A DNA stretch of 64,000 nt from Neomesorhizobium albiziae (GCF_900114255.1 NZ_FOSL01000001.1:1-64000), one strand, 5' to 3'; positions 33,378 to 46,943 are shown, counted from the first letter of the stretch. Translations and numbers: made by a program. Notes: generated by a model not told the origin, from the letters alone.

Positions 33378-33501
33378 CTTCTCCCCGTTTACGGGGAGAA
33401 GATGCCGGCAGGCAGATGAGGGGCTGCGTTAACTCCCCAAGGCCGGCGCTGCCCCTCATCCGACCCTTCGGGTCACCTTCTCCCCGTGAACGGGGAGAAG
33501 G
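33378..33501. repeat. Composite palindromic repeat between birA and nuoN
   Basis: CTTCTCCCCGT-tt-ACGGGGAGAAG (33378-33401) and a second CTTCTCCCCGT-ga-ACGGGGAGAAG (33477-33500) lie at the ends. GATGAGGGGC (about 33415) pairs with GCCCCTCATC (33451-33460) between them. The layout is a nested palindrome of the dispersed rhizobial intergenic kind. It could attenuate or stabilise the nuoN 3' end. Confidence 0.7.
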
Positions 33502-33521
33502 GATAAAGGGCAGCTTCGCCA

Positions 33522-34952
33522 TCAGAAGAAGGTCTTGGCGGCCGCGCCCGCCATGGCGCCGATCGGGCCGCCGATCAGCACATAGAACAGCACGAAGGCG
33601 CCGGAGAGGCCGAGCACCACCCTGAGTTCGCCGGCCATCGGCTGGAAAGCGCCGACCGGCTCGTCGAACCACATGATCTTGATGATGCGCAGATAATAAT
33701 AAGCGCCAACCACCGACGTCAGCACGCCGATCACAGCCAGCGCGTAGAGCTTGGCGTCGATGGCGGCCAGGAACACGTACCATTTCCCCCAAAAGCCCGC
33801 GAGCGGCGGGATGCCAGCCAGCGAGAACATCAAAATGGTGAGGACCGTCGCCATCGCCGGGTTGGTGGCAGCAAGGCCGGCCAGTTCGTTGATCTGCTCG
33901 ACATTCCGGTCGTTGCGGCGCATGGCCAGGATGAAGGCGAAGGTGCCGAGCGTCATCGCCAGGTAGATCAGCATGTAGATGGCGACGCCGCGCACGCCGG
34001 CCTCGGAATTCGCAGCCAGGCCCACGAGCGCGAAACCGACATGGCCGATGGACGAATAGGCCATCAGCCGCTTGATGTTGGTCTGGCCAATCGCGGCAAA
34101 GGAGCCGAGCGCCATCGAGGCGATGGCGATGAAGACGACGATCTGCTGCCAGTCGGCGGCGATCGGCTCGAACGCCCCCATCGTGGCGCGCACGGTCAGC
34201 GCCATCGCCGCCATCTTGGGAGCCGCGGCCATGAAGGCTGTCACCGGCGTCGGCGCGCCCTCATAGACGTCGGGCGTCCACATGTGGAACGGCACGGCCG
34301 AGATCTTGAACGCCAGGCCGGCGAGCACGAAGACCAGGCCGAACACCAGGCCGAGCTGCCGCTCCGCGCCGGTCAGCGCCTCGGCGATGGCTTCGAAGCC
34401 GGTATTGCCGGTGTAGCCGTAGACGAGGCTGATGCCGTAGAGCAGCATGCCCGACGACAGCGCGCCCAGCACGAAATATTTGAGGCCCGCTTCGGTGGAG
34501 CGCAGGCTGTCGCGGTTGATGGCGGCCAGCACATAGATCGCCAGCGACTGCAGCTCAACGCCGAGATAGAGCGTCAGCATGTCGTTGGCCGAGATCATCA
34601 GCATCATGCCAAGCGTCGACAAAAGGATGAGCACCGGGAATTCGAACTTGTCGAACTTTTCCTGCCGGGCGAAGGAGAGCGACATGATCAGCGTGATTGC
34701 CGAGCCGACCAGCGCCAGGAGCTTCATGAAGCGCGAGAACGGATCGCTGACGAAGGCATCGTTGAAAGCGGAGCCGTCCTGCGGATTAAGCAGCATCCAG
34801 CCGGCGGCGACGAGCAGCAGCACGGCTGCAAGCACGCTGATCGTCGTGTTCATGCGCTCGCTGGAATAGACGCCGAGCATCAAGAGCACCATCGCGCCGA
34901 CCGCGATGATCAGTTCCGGTGTCGCCAGCGAAAGGCTCGTTGAAAGATCCAT
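33522..34952 (-). CDS. nuoN: NADH-quinone oxidoreductase subunit N
   Basis: A 476-residue antiporter-like subunit with about 14 membrane segments. '[21 protein letters not shown]' and '[20 protein letters not shown]' (in part) are NuoN motifs. It contributes to proton pumping in the membrane arm of complex I. It is the last nuo gene, 12 bases after nuoM, and is followed by a palindromic repeat. Confidence 0.95.
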   Translation of the reverse strand: MDLSTSLSLATPELIIAVGAMVLLMLGVYSSERMNTTISVLAAVLLLVAAGWMLLNPQDGSAFNDAFVSDPFSRFMKLLALVGSAITLIMSLSFARQEKFDKFEFPVLILLSTLGMMLMISANDMLTLYLGVELQSLAIYVLAAINRDSLRSTEAGLKYFVLGALSSGMLLYGISLVYGYTGNTGFEAIAEALTGAERQLGLVFGLVFVLAGLAFKISAVPFHMWTPDVYEGAPTPVTAFMAAAPKMAAMALTVRATMGAFEPIAADWQQIVVFIAIASMALGSFAAIGQTNIKRLMAYSSIGHVGFALVGLAANSEAGVRGVAIYMLIYLAMTLGTFAFILAMRRNDRNVEQINELAGLAATNPAMATVLTILMFSLAGIPPLAGFWGKWYVFLAAIDAKLYALAVIGVLTSVVGAYYYLRIIKIMWFDEPVGAFQPMAGELRVVLGLSGAFVLFYVLIGGPIGAMAGAAAKTFF

Positions 34953-34964
34953 GGTCCGGCCTTG

Positions 34965-36470
34965 TCAGTTCGCCGCCGCGCTCTGCGCAGCACCCAGCGA
35001 TACGGTGATGTTGTTGACCAGCGACTTGACCGATTCCGATGTCGCATCGAACACCGGAGCCGGATAGACGCCGAAGAAAATGACGAGGACCGCCAGCGGA
35101 TAGATGATCGCCTTCTCGCGCACGGACAGATCGAGCAGTCCCTTCAGGCTTTCCTTGGTCAGCGCGCCGAAGATCACCTTGCGGTAGAGCCAGAGTGCGT
35201 AGGCCGCCGACAGGATGACGCCGCTGGCGGCGAACAGCGCCACCCAGGTGTTCACCTTGAAGATGCCGAGCAGCGTCAGGAATTCGCCGATGAAGCCCGA
35301 GGTGCCCGGCAGGCCGACATTGGCCATGGTGAAGATCATGAACACCACGGCGTATTTCGGCATGTTGTTGACCAGCCCGCCATAGGCGGCGATCTCGCGG
35401 GTGTGCATGCGGTCGTAGACGACGCCGACGCACAGGAACAGCGCGCCCGAGACCAGGCCGTGCGACAGCATCTGGAAGATCGAACCCTGGATGCCCTCCT
35501 GGTTCATCGCGAAGATGCCCATGGTCACGTAGCCCATATGGGCTACCGACGAATAGGCGATCAGCTTCTTCATGTCCTCCTGCATCAACGCCACCAGCGA
35601 GGTGTAGATGATGGCGACGATCGACAGCGTGAACACGAACGGTGCGAAATATTCCGAGGCAAGCGGGAACATCGGCAGCGAGAAGCGCAGGAAGCCGTAA
35701 CCGCCCATCTTCAACAGGATCGCAGCCAGAATCACCGAGCCCGCCGTCGGCGCCTCGACGTGTGCGTCGGGCAGCCAGGTATGCACCGGCCACATCGGCA
35801 TCTTCACCGCGAACGAGGCGAAGAAGGCGAGCCATAGCCATGTCTGCATGTTGGCGGGGAAGTCGTGCGTCAACAGCGTCGGGATGTCCGTGGTGCCGGC
35901 CTGCCAGAACATCGCCATGATGGCGAGCAGCATCAGCACCGAGCCGAGCAGCGTGTAGAGGAAAAACTTGAAGCTCGCATAGACGCGGCGCTTGCCGCCC
36001 CAGACGCCGATGATGATGAACATCGGGATCAGGCCGGCTTCGAAGAACACGTAGAAGAGCACGATGTCGAGCGCGCAGAAGACGCCGATCATCAGCGTTT
36101 CCAGAAGCAGGAAGGCGATCATGTACGCCTTGACGCGCTTCTGTACCGCTTCCCAGCTGGCCAGGATGCAGAGCGGCATAAGGAACGTCGTCAGAATGAC
36201 GAACAGCATCGAAATGCCGTCGACGCCCATGTGGTAGGAGATGCCCGAATCCAGCCATTCGCGCTTTTCGACGAACTGGAAGCCCGGATCGGCATTATCG
36301 AAGCCCGTCCAGATGAAGAGCGACAGCACGAAGGTGACGATCGTCGTCCACAGCGCGATCATGCGCACATTGCGGCGCGCGCTTTCATTGTCGTCGCGCA
36401 CGAACAGGATCAGCAGCACGCCGACCAGGGGCAGGAATGTGACCGCGGAAAGGATTGGCCAGTCGGTCAT
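34965..36470 (-). CDS. nuoM: NADH-quinone oxidoreductase subunit M
   Basis: A 501-residue antiporter-like membrane subunit. The family motif '[19 protein letters not shown]' is intact, as are '[18 protein letters not shown]' and '[13 protein letters not shown]'. It forms one of the three proton-pumping modules. It lies between nuoL (four bases upstream) and nuoN. Length is normal. Confidence 0.96.
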   Translation of the reverse strand: MTDWPILSAVTFLPLVGVLLILFVRDDNESARRNVRMIALWTTIVTFVLSLFIWTGFDNADPGFQFVEKREWLDSGISYHMGVDGISMLFVILTTFLMPLCILASWEAVQKRVKAYMIAFLLLETLMIGVFCALDIVLFYVFFEAGLIPMFIIIGVWGGKRRVYASFKFFLYTLLGSVLMLLAIMAMFWQAGTTDIPTLLTHDFPANMQTWLWLAFFASFAVKMPMWPVHTWLPDAHVEAPTAGSVILAAILLKMGGYGFLRFSLPMFPLASEYFAPFVFTLSIVAIIYTSLVALMQEDMKKLIAYSSVAHMGYVTMGIFAMNQEGIQGSIFQMLSHGLVSGALFLCVGVVYDRMHTREIAAYGGLVNNMPKYAVVFMIFTMANVGLPGTSGFIGEFLTLLGIFKVNTWVALFAASGVILSAAYALWLYRKVIFGALTKESLKGLLDLSVREKAIIYPLAVLVIFFGVYPAPVFDATSESVKSLVNNITVSLGAAQSAAAN

Positions 36471-36473
36471 GAT

Positions 36474-38489
36474 CTAGAACGAGCTCCCGAGCATCATCCA
36501 GGTGACCAGCGCCGCGACCCCGATCAGCATTGCAAAGGCATAGTGGTAGAGATAGCCGCTCTGCAGCCTGACGACATTGCGGGTGACGTCGATGACGCGC
36601 GCCGATACACCATCCGGCCCCAGGCCGTCGATGAACCAGCCATCGCCCTTCTTCCACAGGAAGGTGCCGAGCCGCTTGGCCGGCCTGACGAACAGGAAGT
36701 CGTAGAGCTCGTCGAAGTACCACTTGTTGAGCAGGAAGGCATAGAGCCCGCGATGCTGGGCGGCGAGCTGCTTCGGCGTTTCCGGCGAGCGGATGTAGAA
36801 CTGATAGGCGACGAAGAAGCCGGCGAGCATGGCGACGAAGGGCGCCAGCTTCACCCACACCGGCACATCGTGGAAATCGTGCAGGATATGGTTGTCAGGT
36901 AGCGTGAACAGCGCGGTCTTCCAGAAATCCTCATAACCTTCGCCGATGAAGGCGCCGTGGAAGAGCACGCCCGCAAACAGCGCGCCGGCGGCCAGGATGA
37001 CCAGCGGCACCAGCATGACCGGCGGCGATTCATGCACGTGGTGCATGACCTCGTGGCTGGCGCGCGGCTTGCCATGGAAGGTCATGAAGATCAGGCGCCA
37101 CGAATAGAAGCTGGTGAAGCAGGCGGCGATCGTCAGCATGATGAAAGCGAAGCCGGCGATCGGGCTGTGGGCGATGAAGGCGCCTTCGATGATGGCGTCC
37201 TTGGAGAAGAAGCCCGCGGTGCCGATGATGGTGAGCGGGAGGCCGACACCGGTCAGCGCCAGCGTGCCGATGATCATCATCCAGTAGGTATAGGGGATCA
37301 GCTTCCTCAACCCGCCCATGTTGCGCATGTCCTGTTCGTCGGAAACCGCGTGGATGACCGAGCCGGAACCGAGGAACAGCAGCGCCTTGAAGAAGGCGTG
37401 GGTGAACAGGTGGAAGATCGCGGCCGAATAGAAGCCCATGCCCAACGCCACGAACATGTAGCCGAGCTGCGAGCAGGTCGAATAGGCGATCACCCGCTTG
37501 ATGTCGTTCTGCACGAGGCCAACGGTCGCCGCGAAGAAAGCCGTGAAGGCGCCGATGAACGTCACCACCACCAGCGCGGTGTGCGACAGCTCGAACAGCG
37601 GCGACAGGCGCGCCAGCATGAAAACGCCGGCGGTCACCATGGTGGCGGCATGGATCAGCGCCGACACGGGCGTCGGGCCTTCCATGGCGTCCGGCAGCCA
37701 GGTGTGCAGCGGCACCTGCGCCGACTTGCCCATCGCGCCCATGAAGAGCAGCAGGCAGACGACGGTGAGTGCGGACTGCTTGTCCAGCGCATAGCCGAGG
37801 AAATTCAGCACCGTCTCGCCATGTTCGGCCGCCGCCGCACCGGCTTCCGCGCCATGCGGGGCAGCCGGAATGAACGACGCCGCGTTGGCGAAGATCGTGT
37901 CCAGATTGACCGAGCCGAACAGGACGAAGACGCCGAAAATGCCAAGGATGAAGCCGAAATCGCCGATGCGGTTGACGACGAACGCCTTGATTGCGGCGGC
38001 ATTGGCAGACGGCTTCTTGTACCAGAAGCCGATCAGCAGATAGGAGGCAAGGCCGACACCTTCCCATCCGAAGAACATCTGGACGAGATTTCCGGCCGTC
38101 ACCAGCATCAGCATGGCGAAGGTGAACAGCGACAGATAGGCGAAGAAGCGCGGCCGGTCCGGATCGTGGTGCATGTAGCCGATCGAATAGATGTGCACCA
38201 GCGCCGAGACGGTGTTGACCACCACCAGCATGACTACCGTCAGCGTGTCGATGCGCAGCGCCCAGTCGGCTTCGAACGAGCCCGACTGGATGAAGCGCAG
38301 CACCGGCACGGTGAAGGTTTCGGTCTCGGAAAAGCCGACCGAGAAGAAGGCGACCCAGGACAGCACGGCCGACACCACCAGGAAACCCGAGGTGATGTAT
38401 TCCGAGGCCTTGGCGCCGATCTGATTGCCGAACAGGCCGGCGATCAGGAAGCCGAGAAGCGGAAGGAAGACGATGGCGTTGTAAAGCAT
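36474..38489 (-). CDS. nuoL: NADH-quinone oxidoreductase subunit L
   Basis: A 671-residue membrane subunit, the distal pump of complex I. '[20 protein letters not shown]', '[15 protein letters not shown]' and '[19 protein letters not shown]' are NuoL hallmarks. The C-terminal ~100 residues hold the lateral helix region and a last membrane segment. It starts 10 bases after nuoK. Confidence 0.96.
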   Translation of the reverse strand: MLYNAIVFLPLLGFLIAGLFGNQIGAKASEYITSGFLVVSAVLSWVAFFSVGFSETETFTVPVLRFIQSGSFEADWALRIDTLTVVMLVVVNTVSALVHIYSIGYMHHDPDRPRFFAYLSLFTFAMLMLVTAGNLVQMFFGWEGVGLASYLLIGFWYKKPSANAAAIKAFVVNRIGDFGFILGIFGVFVLFGSVNLDTIFANAASFIPAAPHGAEAGAAAAEHGETVLNFLGYALDKQSALTVVCLLLFMGAMGKSAQVPLHTWLPDAMEGPTPVSALIHAATMVTAGVFMLARLSPLFELSHTALVVVTFIGAFTAFFAATVGLVQNDIKRVIAYSTCSQLGYMFVALGMGFYSAAIFHLFTHAFFKALLFLGSGSVIHAVSDEQDMRNMGGLRKLIPYTYWMMIIGTLALTGVGLPLTIIGTAGFFSKDAIIEGAFIAHSPIAGFAFIMLTIAACFTSFYSWRLIFMTFHGKPRASHEVMHHVHESPPVMLVPLVILAAGALFAGVLFHGAFIGEGYEDFWKTALFTLPDNHILHDFHDVPVWVKLAPFVAMLAGFFVAYQFYIRSPETPKQLAAQHRGLYAFLLNKWYFDELYDFLFVRPAKRLGTFLWKKGDGWFIDGLGPDGVSARVIDVTRNVVRLQSGYLYHYAFAMLIGVAALVTWMMLGSSF

Positions 38490-38499
38490 CTTGACCCCG

Positions 38500-38808
38500 T
38501 CAGCCCTTCATCATGTTGACGTCTTCGACCGCGATGGAGCCGCGGTTGCGGAAGAAGACGACGAGAATGGCAAGCCCGATCGCCGCTTCGGCGGCGGCGA
38601 CCGTCAGTACGAACAGCGCGAAGACCTGCCCGACGAGATCGCCGAGCGCGGCCGAAAACGCCACGAAATTGATGTTCACGGCAAGCAGGATGAGCTCGAT
38701 CGACATCAGGATGATGATGATGTTCTTGCGGTTCAGGAAGATGCCGAACACGCCAAGCGTGAACAGCACGGCCGAAACGGTCAGATAGTGTGCGATGCCG
38801 ACGACCAT
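38500..38808 (-). CDS. nuoK: NADH-quinone oxidoreductase subunit K
   Basis: A 102-residue subunit with three membrane segments. '[19 protein letters not shown]' carries the conserved Glu of the second helix, and '[17 protein letters not shown]' carries the Glu of the third; both are needed for proton transfer. The length is standard and the gene lies between nuoJ and nuoL. Confidence 0.96.
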   Translation of the reverse strand: MVVGIAHYLTVSAVLFTLGVFGIFLNRKNIIIILMSIELILLAVNINFVAFSAALGDLVGQVFALFVLTVAAAEAAIGLAILVVFFRNRGSIAVEDVNMMKG

Positions 38809-38810
38809 CG

Positions 38811-39431
38811 TTAGATTCCCTTGCCCGTTTCGACCTTCTTGACCTCGATCGCGGTGGCCGGCGTGCGCGCCACCTGCGCCGGGATCGACTGGCGCTTGAC
38901 CCCTTCCTTGTGGCGCAGCGTCAACACGATGGCGCCGATCATGGCGACCAGGAGCACGAGGCCGGCGATCTGGAAGAAGAAGATGTAGTCCGTGTAGAGG
39001 ATGTCGCCGAGGGCTGCCGTGTTGTGCCTCACTGCGATATCCGGGGTTGGCGCGGCGACGCCGCCGGCAAGCTGCGGCGCGAACGCGTAACCGCCGAGCA
39101 CGACGATCAATTCAGCCGCCAGGATGAGCCCGACCAGCGCGCCTACCGGCGCATATTGCAGCGCGCCGCTCTTCAGTTCGGCGAAATCGACATCGAGCAT
39201 CATCACCACGAAGAGGAAGAGCACGGCGACCGCGCCGACGTAGACGACGAGCAAAATCATCGCCAGGAATTCGGCCCCCATCAGAAGGAACAGGCCCGCC
39301 GCATTGAAGAAGGTGAGGATGAGGTAGAGCACCGAATGCACGGGGTTGCGCGCGGAGATGACCATGAAGGCCGCTCCGATCAGAATGAAGGCAAAGAGGT
39401 AGAAAAATGCCGCCTCTAGTCCGTTCAGCAT
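38811..39431 (-). CDS. nuoJ: NADH-quinone oxidoreductase subunit J
   Basis: A 206-residue subunit with five membrane segments. '[23 protein letters not shown]' (in part) and '[19 protein letters not shown]' are NuoJ motifs. ATG 39431 is the conserved start; the frame stays open another 20 codons without support. A 127-base gap to nuoI, the largest inside the cluster besides the nuoC-nuoD insert, holds no gene. Confidence 0.95.
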   Translation of the reverse strand: MLNGLEAAFFYLFAFILIGAAFMVISARNPVHSVLYLILTFFNAAGLFLLMGAEFLAMILLVVYVGAVAVLFLFVVMMLDVDFAELKSGALQYAPVGALVGLILAAELIVVLGGYAFAPQLAGGVAAPTPDIAVRHNTAALGDILYTDYIFFFQIAGLVLLVAMIGAIVLTLRHKEGVKRQSIPAQVARTPATAIEVKKVETGKGI

Positions 39432-39558
39432 GGGTTTCCCGATCTTCCTGAGAAGGATGCCGAAGCACCCTGCTCCTCTCTGGCCCTGCACCCCGCCTCC
39501 GGTTGCCGAGCCGCGTGTTCCTTAGACGAGCATCCCGCGCCCGTCCATCGTTCAAAGT

Positions 39559-40050
39559 TCACCGGTACGGCGCATCCAAAGCGATGTTGCGCGCGATCTC
39601 GCGCTCCCACCGGTCGCCGTTCGCCAGCAGCTTGTCCTTGTCGTAATAGAGCTCTTCGCGCGTTTCCGTCGCGAATTCGAAATTCGGCCCCTCGACGATC
39701 GCGTCGACCGGGCAGGCCTCCTGGCAGAAGCCGCAATAGATGCACTTCACCATATCGATGTCGTAGCGCACGGTGCGGCGGGTGCCGTCATTGCGACGCG
39801 GGCCAGCCTCGATGGTGATGGCCTGCGCCGGGCAGATGGCTTCGCACAGCTTGCAGGCAATGCAACGCTCTTCGCCGTTGGGATAGCGGCGCAGCGCATG
39901 CTCGCCGCGGAAGCGCGGAGAGATCGGCCCCTTCTCGTGCGGATAGTTCAGCGTCGCCTTGGGCGCGAAGAACTGCCGCATCGACAGGAAGAAGGCGCCG
40001 ACGAAATCCTTCAAAAGCAGCGACTTGGCGGCTTGGGCTAGCGCTGACAT
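39559..40050 (-). CDS. nuoI: NADH-quinone oxidoreductase subunit I
   Basis: A 163-residue ferredoxin-like subunit with two 4Fe-4S motifs, '[12 protein letters not shown]' and '[12 protein letters not shown]' (clusters N6a and N6b). '[16 protein letters not shown]' precedes the first. It passes electrons from NuoG towards NuoB at the peripheral arm. ATG 40050 lies one base after the stop of the small membrane protein gene. Confidence 0.96.
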   Translation of the reverse strand: MSALAQAAKSLLLKDFVGAFFLSMRQFFAPKATLNYPHEKGPISPRFRGEHALRRYPNGEERCIACKLCEAICPAQAITIEAGPRRNDGTRRTVRYDIDMVKCIYCGFCQEACPVDAIVEGPNFEFATETREELYYDKDKLLANGDRWEREIARNIALDAPYR

Positions 40051-40051
40051 G

Positions 40052-40243
40052 TCATTCTCCAGCAAATAGCGGGCCGACGAACCAGCCCACGAGCGGCATC
40101 AGCACGAACTGGCTGAGGCCGGTAATATTGAGGACGCGTTTGGTCTCAGGCAGATCGACGCGGCTGGCGAGCAGGCGAAGCAGCGCGAAATCGACAGCCG
40201 CTATCACCAAACCCACCAATGCGCCGACCAGCGAAGCCGACAT
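40052..40243 (-). CDS. Small membrane protein between nuoH and nuoI
   Basis: A 63-residue protein with two hydrophobic segments ('[20 protein letters not shown]', residues ~5-24, and '[20 protein letters not shown]', ~43-62). Its ATG overlaps the nuoH stop by one base (TGATG) and its stop is one base from nuoI, so it is translated as part of the nuo operon. It is not one of the 14 canonical subunits. It may be an accessory subunit or assembly aid. It is too short for many gene callers. Confidence 0.75.
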   Translation of the reverse strand: MSASLVGALVGLVIAAVDFALLRLLASRVDLPETKRVLNITGLSQFVLMPLVGWFVGPLFAGE

Positions 40244-41289
40244 CACGCCGCCCCCGCGAGTTTGAGGACTACCGCCGTGATGACCACCATCGCCAGCGAG
40301 ATCGGCAGGAATACCTTCCAGCCCAGGCGCATCAGCTGGTCGTAGCGGTAGCGCGGCACGAAGGACTTCACCATGGCGAACATGAAGAACACCATGCACA
40401 CTTTCAGCACGAACCAGATGACACCCGGCACCCAGGTGAACGGCGCGAAGTCGAACGGCGGCAACCATCCGCCGAGGAACAGGATCGTGGTGAGCGCGCA
40501 CATCAGGACGATCGCGACATATTCGCCGAGGAAGAACAGCAGGAACGGCGTCGACGAATATTCGATCATGTGGCCGGCCACGAGTTCCGACTCGGCCTCG
40601 ACCAGATCGAAAGGCGGGCGGTTCGTCTCGGCCAGCGCCGAGATGAAGAAGACGATGAACATCGGGAACAGCACCAGCCAGTTCCAGTCGAGGAACGTGT
40701 TGGGCAGGCCGAGACGGGTGCCGAGGCCGTCGCCTTGCGAAAGCACGATGTCGGTGAGGTTCAGCGAGCCGACGGTCAAAAGAACGCAGACGATGACGAA
40801 GCCGATCGAGACTTCGTAGGACACCATCTGCGCGGCGGAGCGCAGCGCGCCGAGGAACGGATATTTCGAGTTCGACGCCCAGCCGCCCATGATGACGCCG
40901 TAGACTTCCAGCGACGAGATGGCGAAGACGTAGAGAATGCCGACATTGACGTTGGCGATGGCCCAGCCGTCAGCAACGGGAATGACCGCCCAGGCGGCCA
41001 GCGCCAGCACCGCCGAAACCACCGGGGCCAGCAGGAAGACGCCCTTGTTGGCACCGGACGGAATGACCGGCTCCTTGAAGACGAACTTCAGAAGGTCGGC
41101 GAATGCCTGCAGGAGGCCCCATGGCCCGACGACGTTGGGACCGCGGCGCAGCTGCACCGCCGCCCAGATCTTGCGGTCGGCATAAAGGATGTAGGCCACG
41201 AAGATCAGCAGGACGACGATCAGCACGACCGACTTCAACAGGATGATCAGCGCCGGCAGCACGTAGAAGGAGAAAAATGTGTCTTCCAT
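40243..41289 (-). CDS. nuoH: NADH-quinone oxidoreductase subunit H
   Basis: A 348-residue membrane subunit forming part of the quinone chamber. '[21 protein letters not shown]' (in part), '[21 protein letters not shown]' (in part) and the charged loop '[16 protein letters not shown]' are NuoH signatures. Nine to ten membrane segments. It lies 9 bases after nuoG. Confidence 0.96.
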   Translation of the reverse strand: MEDTFFSFYVLPALIILLKSVVLIVVLLIFVAYILYADRKIWAAVQLRRGPNVVGPWGLLQAFADLLKFVFKEPVIPSGANKGVFLLAPVVSAVLALAAWAVIPVADGWAIANVNVGILYVFAISSLEVYGVIMGGWASNSKYPFLGALRSAAQMVSYEVSIGFVIVCVLLTVGSLNLTDIVLSQGDGLGTRLGLPNTFLDWNWLVLFPMFIVFFISALAETNRPPFDLVEAESELVAGHMIEYSSTPFLLFFLGEYVAIVLMCALTTILFLGGWLPPFDFAPFTWVPGVIWFVLKVCMVFFMFAMVKSFVPRYRYDQLMRLGWKVFLPISLAMVVITAVVLKLAGAA

Positions 41290-41298
41290 GCCCCGCCC

Positions 41299-43380
41299 TT
41301 ACTCGGCTGCCTGCTTGAAGCCGCCCTTCGCCAGGGCCGAACATTCGGCCATGACGGCGGAGGCCCGCGCGATCGGGTTCGTCAGATAGAAGTCTTTCAC
41401 CGGCGAGGCAAATGCTGTCTTGCCAAGACGCCCGCCAAGCTTGGCTGCCGCCGAAACCGCACCCGCATCCGCCGGGGCGATTCTGTCGACGCCTGCGAAA
41501 TGCGGGAACTCGGCATGCAGCCGGGTGCGCAACTGCGCCAGCGAATCGAACGGCAGCTTCTTGCCGAGCACGTCGGAAAGCGCCCTGAGTATAGCCCAGT
41601 CTTCCTTGGCCTCGCCAGGCGCGAACCCGGCACGGTTGGTCTGCTGTACGCGGCCTTCGGTGTTGACGTAGGTGCCGGACTTTTCGGTGTAGGCAGCCCC
41701 CGGCAACACGACGTCGGCGCGGTGCGCGCCGGCATCACCGTGCGAGCCGATATAGACGACAAAGGTTTCGACCGCCTTCTTGAGATCGATCTCGTCGGCG
41801 CCAAGCAGGAACAGCACGTCGGACGATCCGAGCATCTCGGCAGCGTCCTTGCCGCCTTGGCCCGGCACGAAGCCGAGATCGAGGCCACCGACGCGGGCAG
41901 CTGCCGTATGCAACACGGCAAAGCCGTTCCACTCCGGCGTTGCCGCACCGACCGCCGCGGCGAGTTTCGCCGCAAGGCCGAGCACCGCCTTGCCGTCGGC
42001 GCGGGCCAGAGCCCCCTGCCCGACGATGATCAGCGGGTGCGACGCCTGCTTCAGCACCTGGAAGAATTTGCCGGCGCCATCGGCCAGTTCCTTCAGCGTC
42101 TCCGGTCCCGCGCCAAGCTGCTCGTAATCGTATCTGAGGTCGCCGACATCGCCGATCACGCCGACCGGCAGGTTGCCGATGCGCCAGCGCTTGCGGATAC
42201 GGGCATTAAGCACCGACGCCTCGAAGCGGGGATTGGCGCCGATGATGAGCACGGCGTCCGCCTGCTCGATGCCTTCGATGGTCGGGTTGAAGACATAGCT
42301 GGCGCGGCCGAGCGTCGGGTCGAGCGCGGCGCCATCCTGGCGGCAGTCGATGTTGGCGGAGCCGAGCGACAGCATCAAAAGCTTGAGCGCATACATTTCC
42401 TCGACGGTCGCAAGATCGCCGGCAATCGCGCCGATCCTTTCAACACTGGCCTTGTCGACGGCCTTTTTCACCGCCGCGAAGGCTTCCGGCCAGGTCGCCG
42501 GCTTCAGCTTGCCGCCCGAGCGGACATAGGGGCGGTCGAGACGCTGGGTGCGCAACCCGTCCCAGATGAAGCGGGTCTTGTCGGAGATCCACTCCTCGTT
42601 CACCTCTTCGTTGACGCGCGGCATGATGCGCATCACCTCGCGGCCCCGGCTATCGACGCGGATCGCCGACCCGACCGCATCCATGACGTCGATCGACTCC
42701 GTCTTGGTCAGTTCCCACGGCCGCGCCTGGAAGGCGTAGGGCTTGGAGGTCAGCGCGCCGACCGGGCAGAGGTCGATGACGTTGCCCTGCAGTTCCGAGG
42801 TCATCGCCTGTTCGAGATAGGTGGTGATCTCGGCATCCTCGCCGCGGCCGATCAGGCCAAGTTCGGAAATGCCGGCAACCTCGGTGGTGAAGCGTACGCA
42901 CCGCGTGCAGTGGATGCAGCGGTTCATGATCGTCTTCACCAGCGGGCCGATATACTTGTCTTCGACAGCGCGCTTGTTCTCGTGATAGCGCGAGGCGTCG
43001 ACGCCGAAGGCCATCGCCTGGTCCTGCAGGTCGCATTCGCCGCCCTGGTCGCAGATCGGGCAATCCAGCGGATGGTTGATCAGCAGGAATTCCATGACTC
43101 CCTCGCGGGCCTTCTTCACCATCGGCGTGTTGGTGAAGATTTCCGGCGCCTCGCCGTTGGGACCGGGACGCAGGTCGCGCACGCCCATGGCGCAGGAGGC
43201 CGCCGGCTTCGGCGGTCCGCCCTTCACCTCGACCAGGCACATGCGGCAATTGCCGGCGATCGACAGCCGCTCGTGAAAGCAGAAACGCGGCACCTCGGCG
43301 CCCGCCTCTTCCGCCGCCTGCAGCAACGTATAGTGGTCGGGTACCTCGATCTCTTTGCCATCGACCTTGAGTTTCGCCAT
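41299..43380 (-). CDS. nuoG: NADH-quinone oxidoreductase subunit G
   Basis: A 693-residue peripheral-arm subunit. The N-terminal 2Fe-2S motif is '[19 protein letters not shown]'; the 4Fe-4S sites are '[18 protein letters not shown]' and '[10 protein letters not shown]'. The rest is a molybdopterin-oxidoreductase-like domain without a cofactor. The length fits alphaproteobacterial and mitochondrial-type NuoG. It lies 30 bases after the HhH accessory gene. Confidence 0.96.
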   Translation of the reverse strand: MAKLKVDGKEIEVPDHYTLLQAAEEAGAEVPRFCFHERLSIAGNCRMCLVEVKGGPPKPAASCAMGVRDLRPGPNGEAPEIFTNTPMVKKAREGVMEFLLINHPLDCPICDQGGECDLQDQAMAFGVDASRYHENKRAVEDKYIGPLVKTIMNRCIHCTRCVRFTTEVAGISELGLIGRGEDAEITTYLEQAMTSELQGNVIDLCPVGALTSKPYAFQARPWELTKTESIDVMDAVGSAIRVDSRGREVMRIMPRVNEEVNEEWISDKTRFIWDGLRTQRLDRPYVRSGGKLKPATWPEAFAAVKKAVDKASVERIGAIAGDLATVEEMYALKLLMLSLGSANIDCRQDGAALDPTLGRASYVFNPTIEGIEQADAVLIIGANPRFEASVLNARIRKRWRIGNLPVGVIGDVGDLRYDYEQLGAGPETLKELADGAGKFFQVLKQASHPLIIVGQGALARADGKAVLGLAAKLAAAVGAATPEWNGFAVLHTAAARVGGLDLGFVPGQGGKDAAEMLGSSDVLFLLGADEIDLKKAVETFVVYIGSHGDAGAHRADVVLPGAAYTEKSGTYVNTEGRVQQTNRAGFAPGEAKEDWAILRALSDVLGKKLPFDSLAQLRTRLHAEFPHFAGVDRIAPADAGAVSAAAKLGGRLGKTAFASPVKDFYLTNPIARASAVMAECSALAKGGFKQAAE

Positions 43381-43410
43381 TGTCTTTCCCCGAAGCGGCC
43401 TCGCCGCCTC

Positions 43411-44283
43411 CTAGTGCACGTTCTTGGCCGGCTTGCCGGCACGCTTCGTCGTCTTGGCCAGCGCGGTGGCCTGTTCGATCCAGCCGTCGCGGCCGATACG
43501 GCCCTTAAAGCCGAGATAGTCGTCCAGCCAGGCGGTTTCCTCGCGGCTGAGCGCGGCCACCTGTCCATAAGTCCAGATGCCAAGACCGTTCAGCACGGTT
43601 TCAAGCTTGGGGCCGACGCCGGAAATCAGCTTCAGGTCGTCTGGCTTCCTCGGCTTCTCCACCGCCTGCGGCTGCCGGAAATCCTCCGGCATCAGGTCGG
43701 CAGCGGCTTCGACGCTGACTTGTGCAGCGGGCTCTTCGGCAATTTTTTCAATGGTTTGCGGCGCCTGGCTCACGGATTTCGCGATGGGAGCAGCCGGTAT
43801 TTTCGGCTCTTTGACAGGCTTCGCCGCGACTTCGGGCGCGTCAACCTTCGCCACGACTTCGGGCGTGCCAGCCTTTTCGACATCACTGACGCTTGCTTCA
43901 GCCGCCTTGGCGACTGTCTCCACCGCATCGCGCGTCACCGTCTTCGCTTCGGCGATCAGCGTGTCCGCTGCGTCACGCGCGCGCTTTGCCGGCGTTTTCG
44001 TGCGGTCGCGGAAATCGTCGGCCGTCGCCTCGTCGAGGAACGGCTGGAACATGCGCTGCGACACTTCGACGGCGCCGGCGACAGTGCCCATCCAGACGCC
44101 GAACACCTGGCTGGCAACGCCTAGCCCCAGCGCTGAAACCGCAGCAACGCTGGCCACCGGATGCACCATCAGATTGACGGCGCCGGTGAACTCCTTCGGC
44201 ATCAGTGCGGAAATTTCCTTGTTCATCGCTTCCAGTTTTTTCAAATCGGGCAACAGTTCATCGGGAGTTGGAAATATCGACAT
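43411..44283 (-). CDS. Phasin-like/helix-hairpin-helix protein inserted between nuoF and nuoG
   Basis: A 290-residue protein. Residues ~1-95 are helical and phasin-like ('TPDELLPDLKKLEAMNKEIS', 'GTVAGAVEVSQRMFQPFLDE'). A low-complexity Ala/Pro/Lys/Val stretch follows (~100-215). The C-terminal ~65 residues are a helix-hairpin-helix domain ('DDLKLISGVGPKLETVLNGL') that matches the C-terminal tail of NuoE almost motif for motif. ATG 44283 is chosen; the frame stays open into nuoF's end without support. Not a canonical complex I subunit. Shared HhH domains suggest a common partner or ancestry; function unknown. Confidence 0.8.
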   Translation of the reverse strand: MSIFPTPDELLPDLKKLEAMNKEISALMPKEFTGAVNLMVHPVASVAAVSALGLGVASQVFGVWMGTVAGAVEVSQRMFQPFLDEATADDFRDRTKTPAKRARDAADTLIAEAKTVTRDAVETVAKAAEASVSDVEKAGTPEVVAKVDAPEVAAKPVKEPKIPAAPIAKSVSQAPQTIEKIAEEPAAQVSVEAAADLMPEDFRQPQAVEKPRKPDDLKLISGVGPKLETVLNGLGIWTYGQVAALSREETAWLDDYLGFKGRIGRDGWIEQATALAKTTKRAGKPAKNVH

Positions 44284-44365
44284 TGGTGTTCGCCTCCTTG
44301 CCGTTCCGGGTACCCTCTTCCTGCCGTTTCCTTTCGGACCTTCGGTCCGCACTTTCGTTCTTCGT

Positions 44366-45670
<1,305 letters not shown>

Positions 45671-45680
45671 TGTTCGTCCC

Positions 45681-46943
45681 TCAGACCGGCTTCTTGCCGA
45701 AAACCCGGATGTACTCGGCGACCCCGCCCTTGGCGAGCGCCTTGGCCTGCTTCACCCAGTCCTCGCGCTCGATGCGGCCATGGAAGCTCAGATAGCCGTC
45801 GACCCATTCGCGCTCGGCCTTCTTCCACGAAGCCACCTGCGCATAGGTGAAGATGCCGAGATCATGCAGCGTTTTTTCAATCTTCGGACCGACGCCGGAG
45901 ATCATTTTCAGGTCATCGACGGCAGACGGCCGCGCAATGCCGGCGGGACGGTTCTTGTCCTCCAGCGAGGGCTTCGCCGGCTTGGCCGTGGCCTTCTTGC
46001 CGCCAGCGCCGATCGGCTCGCCCTTCAGCATTTCCGGAGACGTGTATGCGCCTTCGGGAGCCGCCTTGCGCGAAGCGCCCTTGCGCTGCCTGTTTTCGAC
46101 GGCTTCCACGGCGGGTTCGGCCTTGTTTGCCTGGACGGCGCTGAATTTAGGTGCCGGCGACGCCGTCTCGGCAGATGGTGCGGGCCTCTTGGCCGACTTG
46201 GCTGGCGCCTTCAGGGCCGGATCGGTCTCGGGCGCGTCGGTCTTCGGCTTTGCCGCATTCGAAGGCGGGACCTGTGCCTCTGCCCTGACGGCCGCCTTGC
46301 TCTCCCTCGCGCGCGTTGCCTTCAGGATCGGCTTCTCGCTCTTAAGCGACGTGAGGCCCGATTCCGGCGCAGAATAGATGCGGCCGTTCTGCGGGCCGGG
46401 CGTCACCGAACCGCCCTTGCCGGCCTCGAACGTATCGATGATCTCGGCCAGGCGCTCCGGCGTCAGGTCCTCGAACGTGTCCTTGAAGATCATCACCATC
46501 GGTGCGTTGACGCAGGCGCCGAGGCACTCGACCTCTTCCCACGACAGCGTACCGGCCTCATTGGTGTGGAACTGGTCGTGATGGATTTTCGAGCGGCAGA
46601 CGTCCATCAGCGCTTCCGAGCCGCGCAGCATGCAGGGCGTGGTGCCGCACACCTGAACATGGGCGCGCGTGCCCACCGGCTTCAACTGGAACTGCGTGTA
46701 GAAGGTCGCCACTTCAAGCGCGCGGATATAAGGCATCTCCAGCATGTCGGCGATGCTTTCGATCGCCGCCTTGGTGACCCAGCCTTCCTGCTCCTGCGCC
46801 AGCATGAGCAGCGGGATCACGGCCGACTGTTCACGCCCCTTGGGGTATTTCTTGATCCAGGTTTTCGCCTGCGCGGTCATCGCCTTGTTGAAGGTGAATG
46901 ACGCTGGCTGGACGCTGGCTTCTGCGAGACGGCGGACACTCAT
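45681..46943 (-). CDS. nuoE: NADH-quinone oxidoreductase subunit E with HhH C-terminal extension
   Basis: A 420-residue form of NuoE, about twice the canonical size. Residues ~20-190 are the thioredoxin-like 2Fe-2S subunit ('[14 protein letters not shown]', '[10 protein letters not shown]'). Residues ~200-345 are an Ala/Lys/Pro-rich linker. Residues ~348-415 form a helix-hairpin-helix domain ('[20 protein letters not shown]', then '[15 protein letters not shown]'). The same tail domain ends the separate protein at 43411-44283. The extension is common in rhizobia but has no known role. The cluster N1a ligands are intact. Confidence 0.93.
   Translation of the reverse strand: MSVRRLAEASVQPASFTFNKAMTAQAKTWIKKYPKGREQSAVIPLLMLAQEQEGWVTKAAIESIADMLEMPYIRALEVATFYTQFQLKPVGTRAHVQVCGTTPCMLRGSEALMDVCRSKIHHDQFHTNEAGTLSWEEVECLGACVNAPMVMIFKDTFEDLTPERLAEIIDTFEAGKGGSVTPGPQNGRIYSAPESGLTSLKSEKPILKATRARESKAAVRAEAQVPPSNAAKPKTDAPETDPALKAPAKSAKRPAPSAETASPAPKFSAVQANKAEPAVEAVENRQRKGASRKAAPEGAYTSPEMLKGEPIGAGGKKATAKPAKPSLEDKNRPAGIARPSAVDDLKMISGVGPKIEKTLHDLGIFTYAQVASWKKAEREWVDGYLSFHGRIEREDWVKQAKALAKGGVAEYIRVFGKKPV

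Noticed and set aside
40219-44124. Plus-strand open frame of about 1300 codons opposite nuoH, nuoG and the HhH gene
   Set aside because: It spans several well-supported minus-strand genes, and the translation is low-complexity and motif-free.
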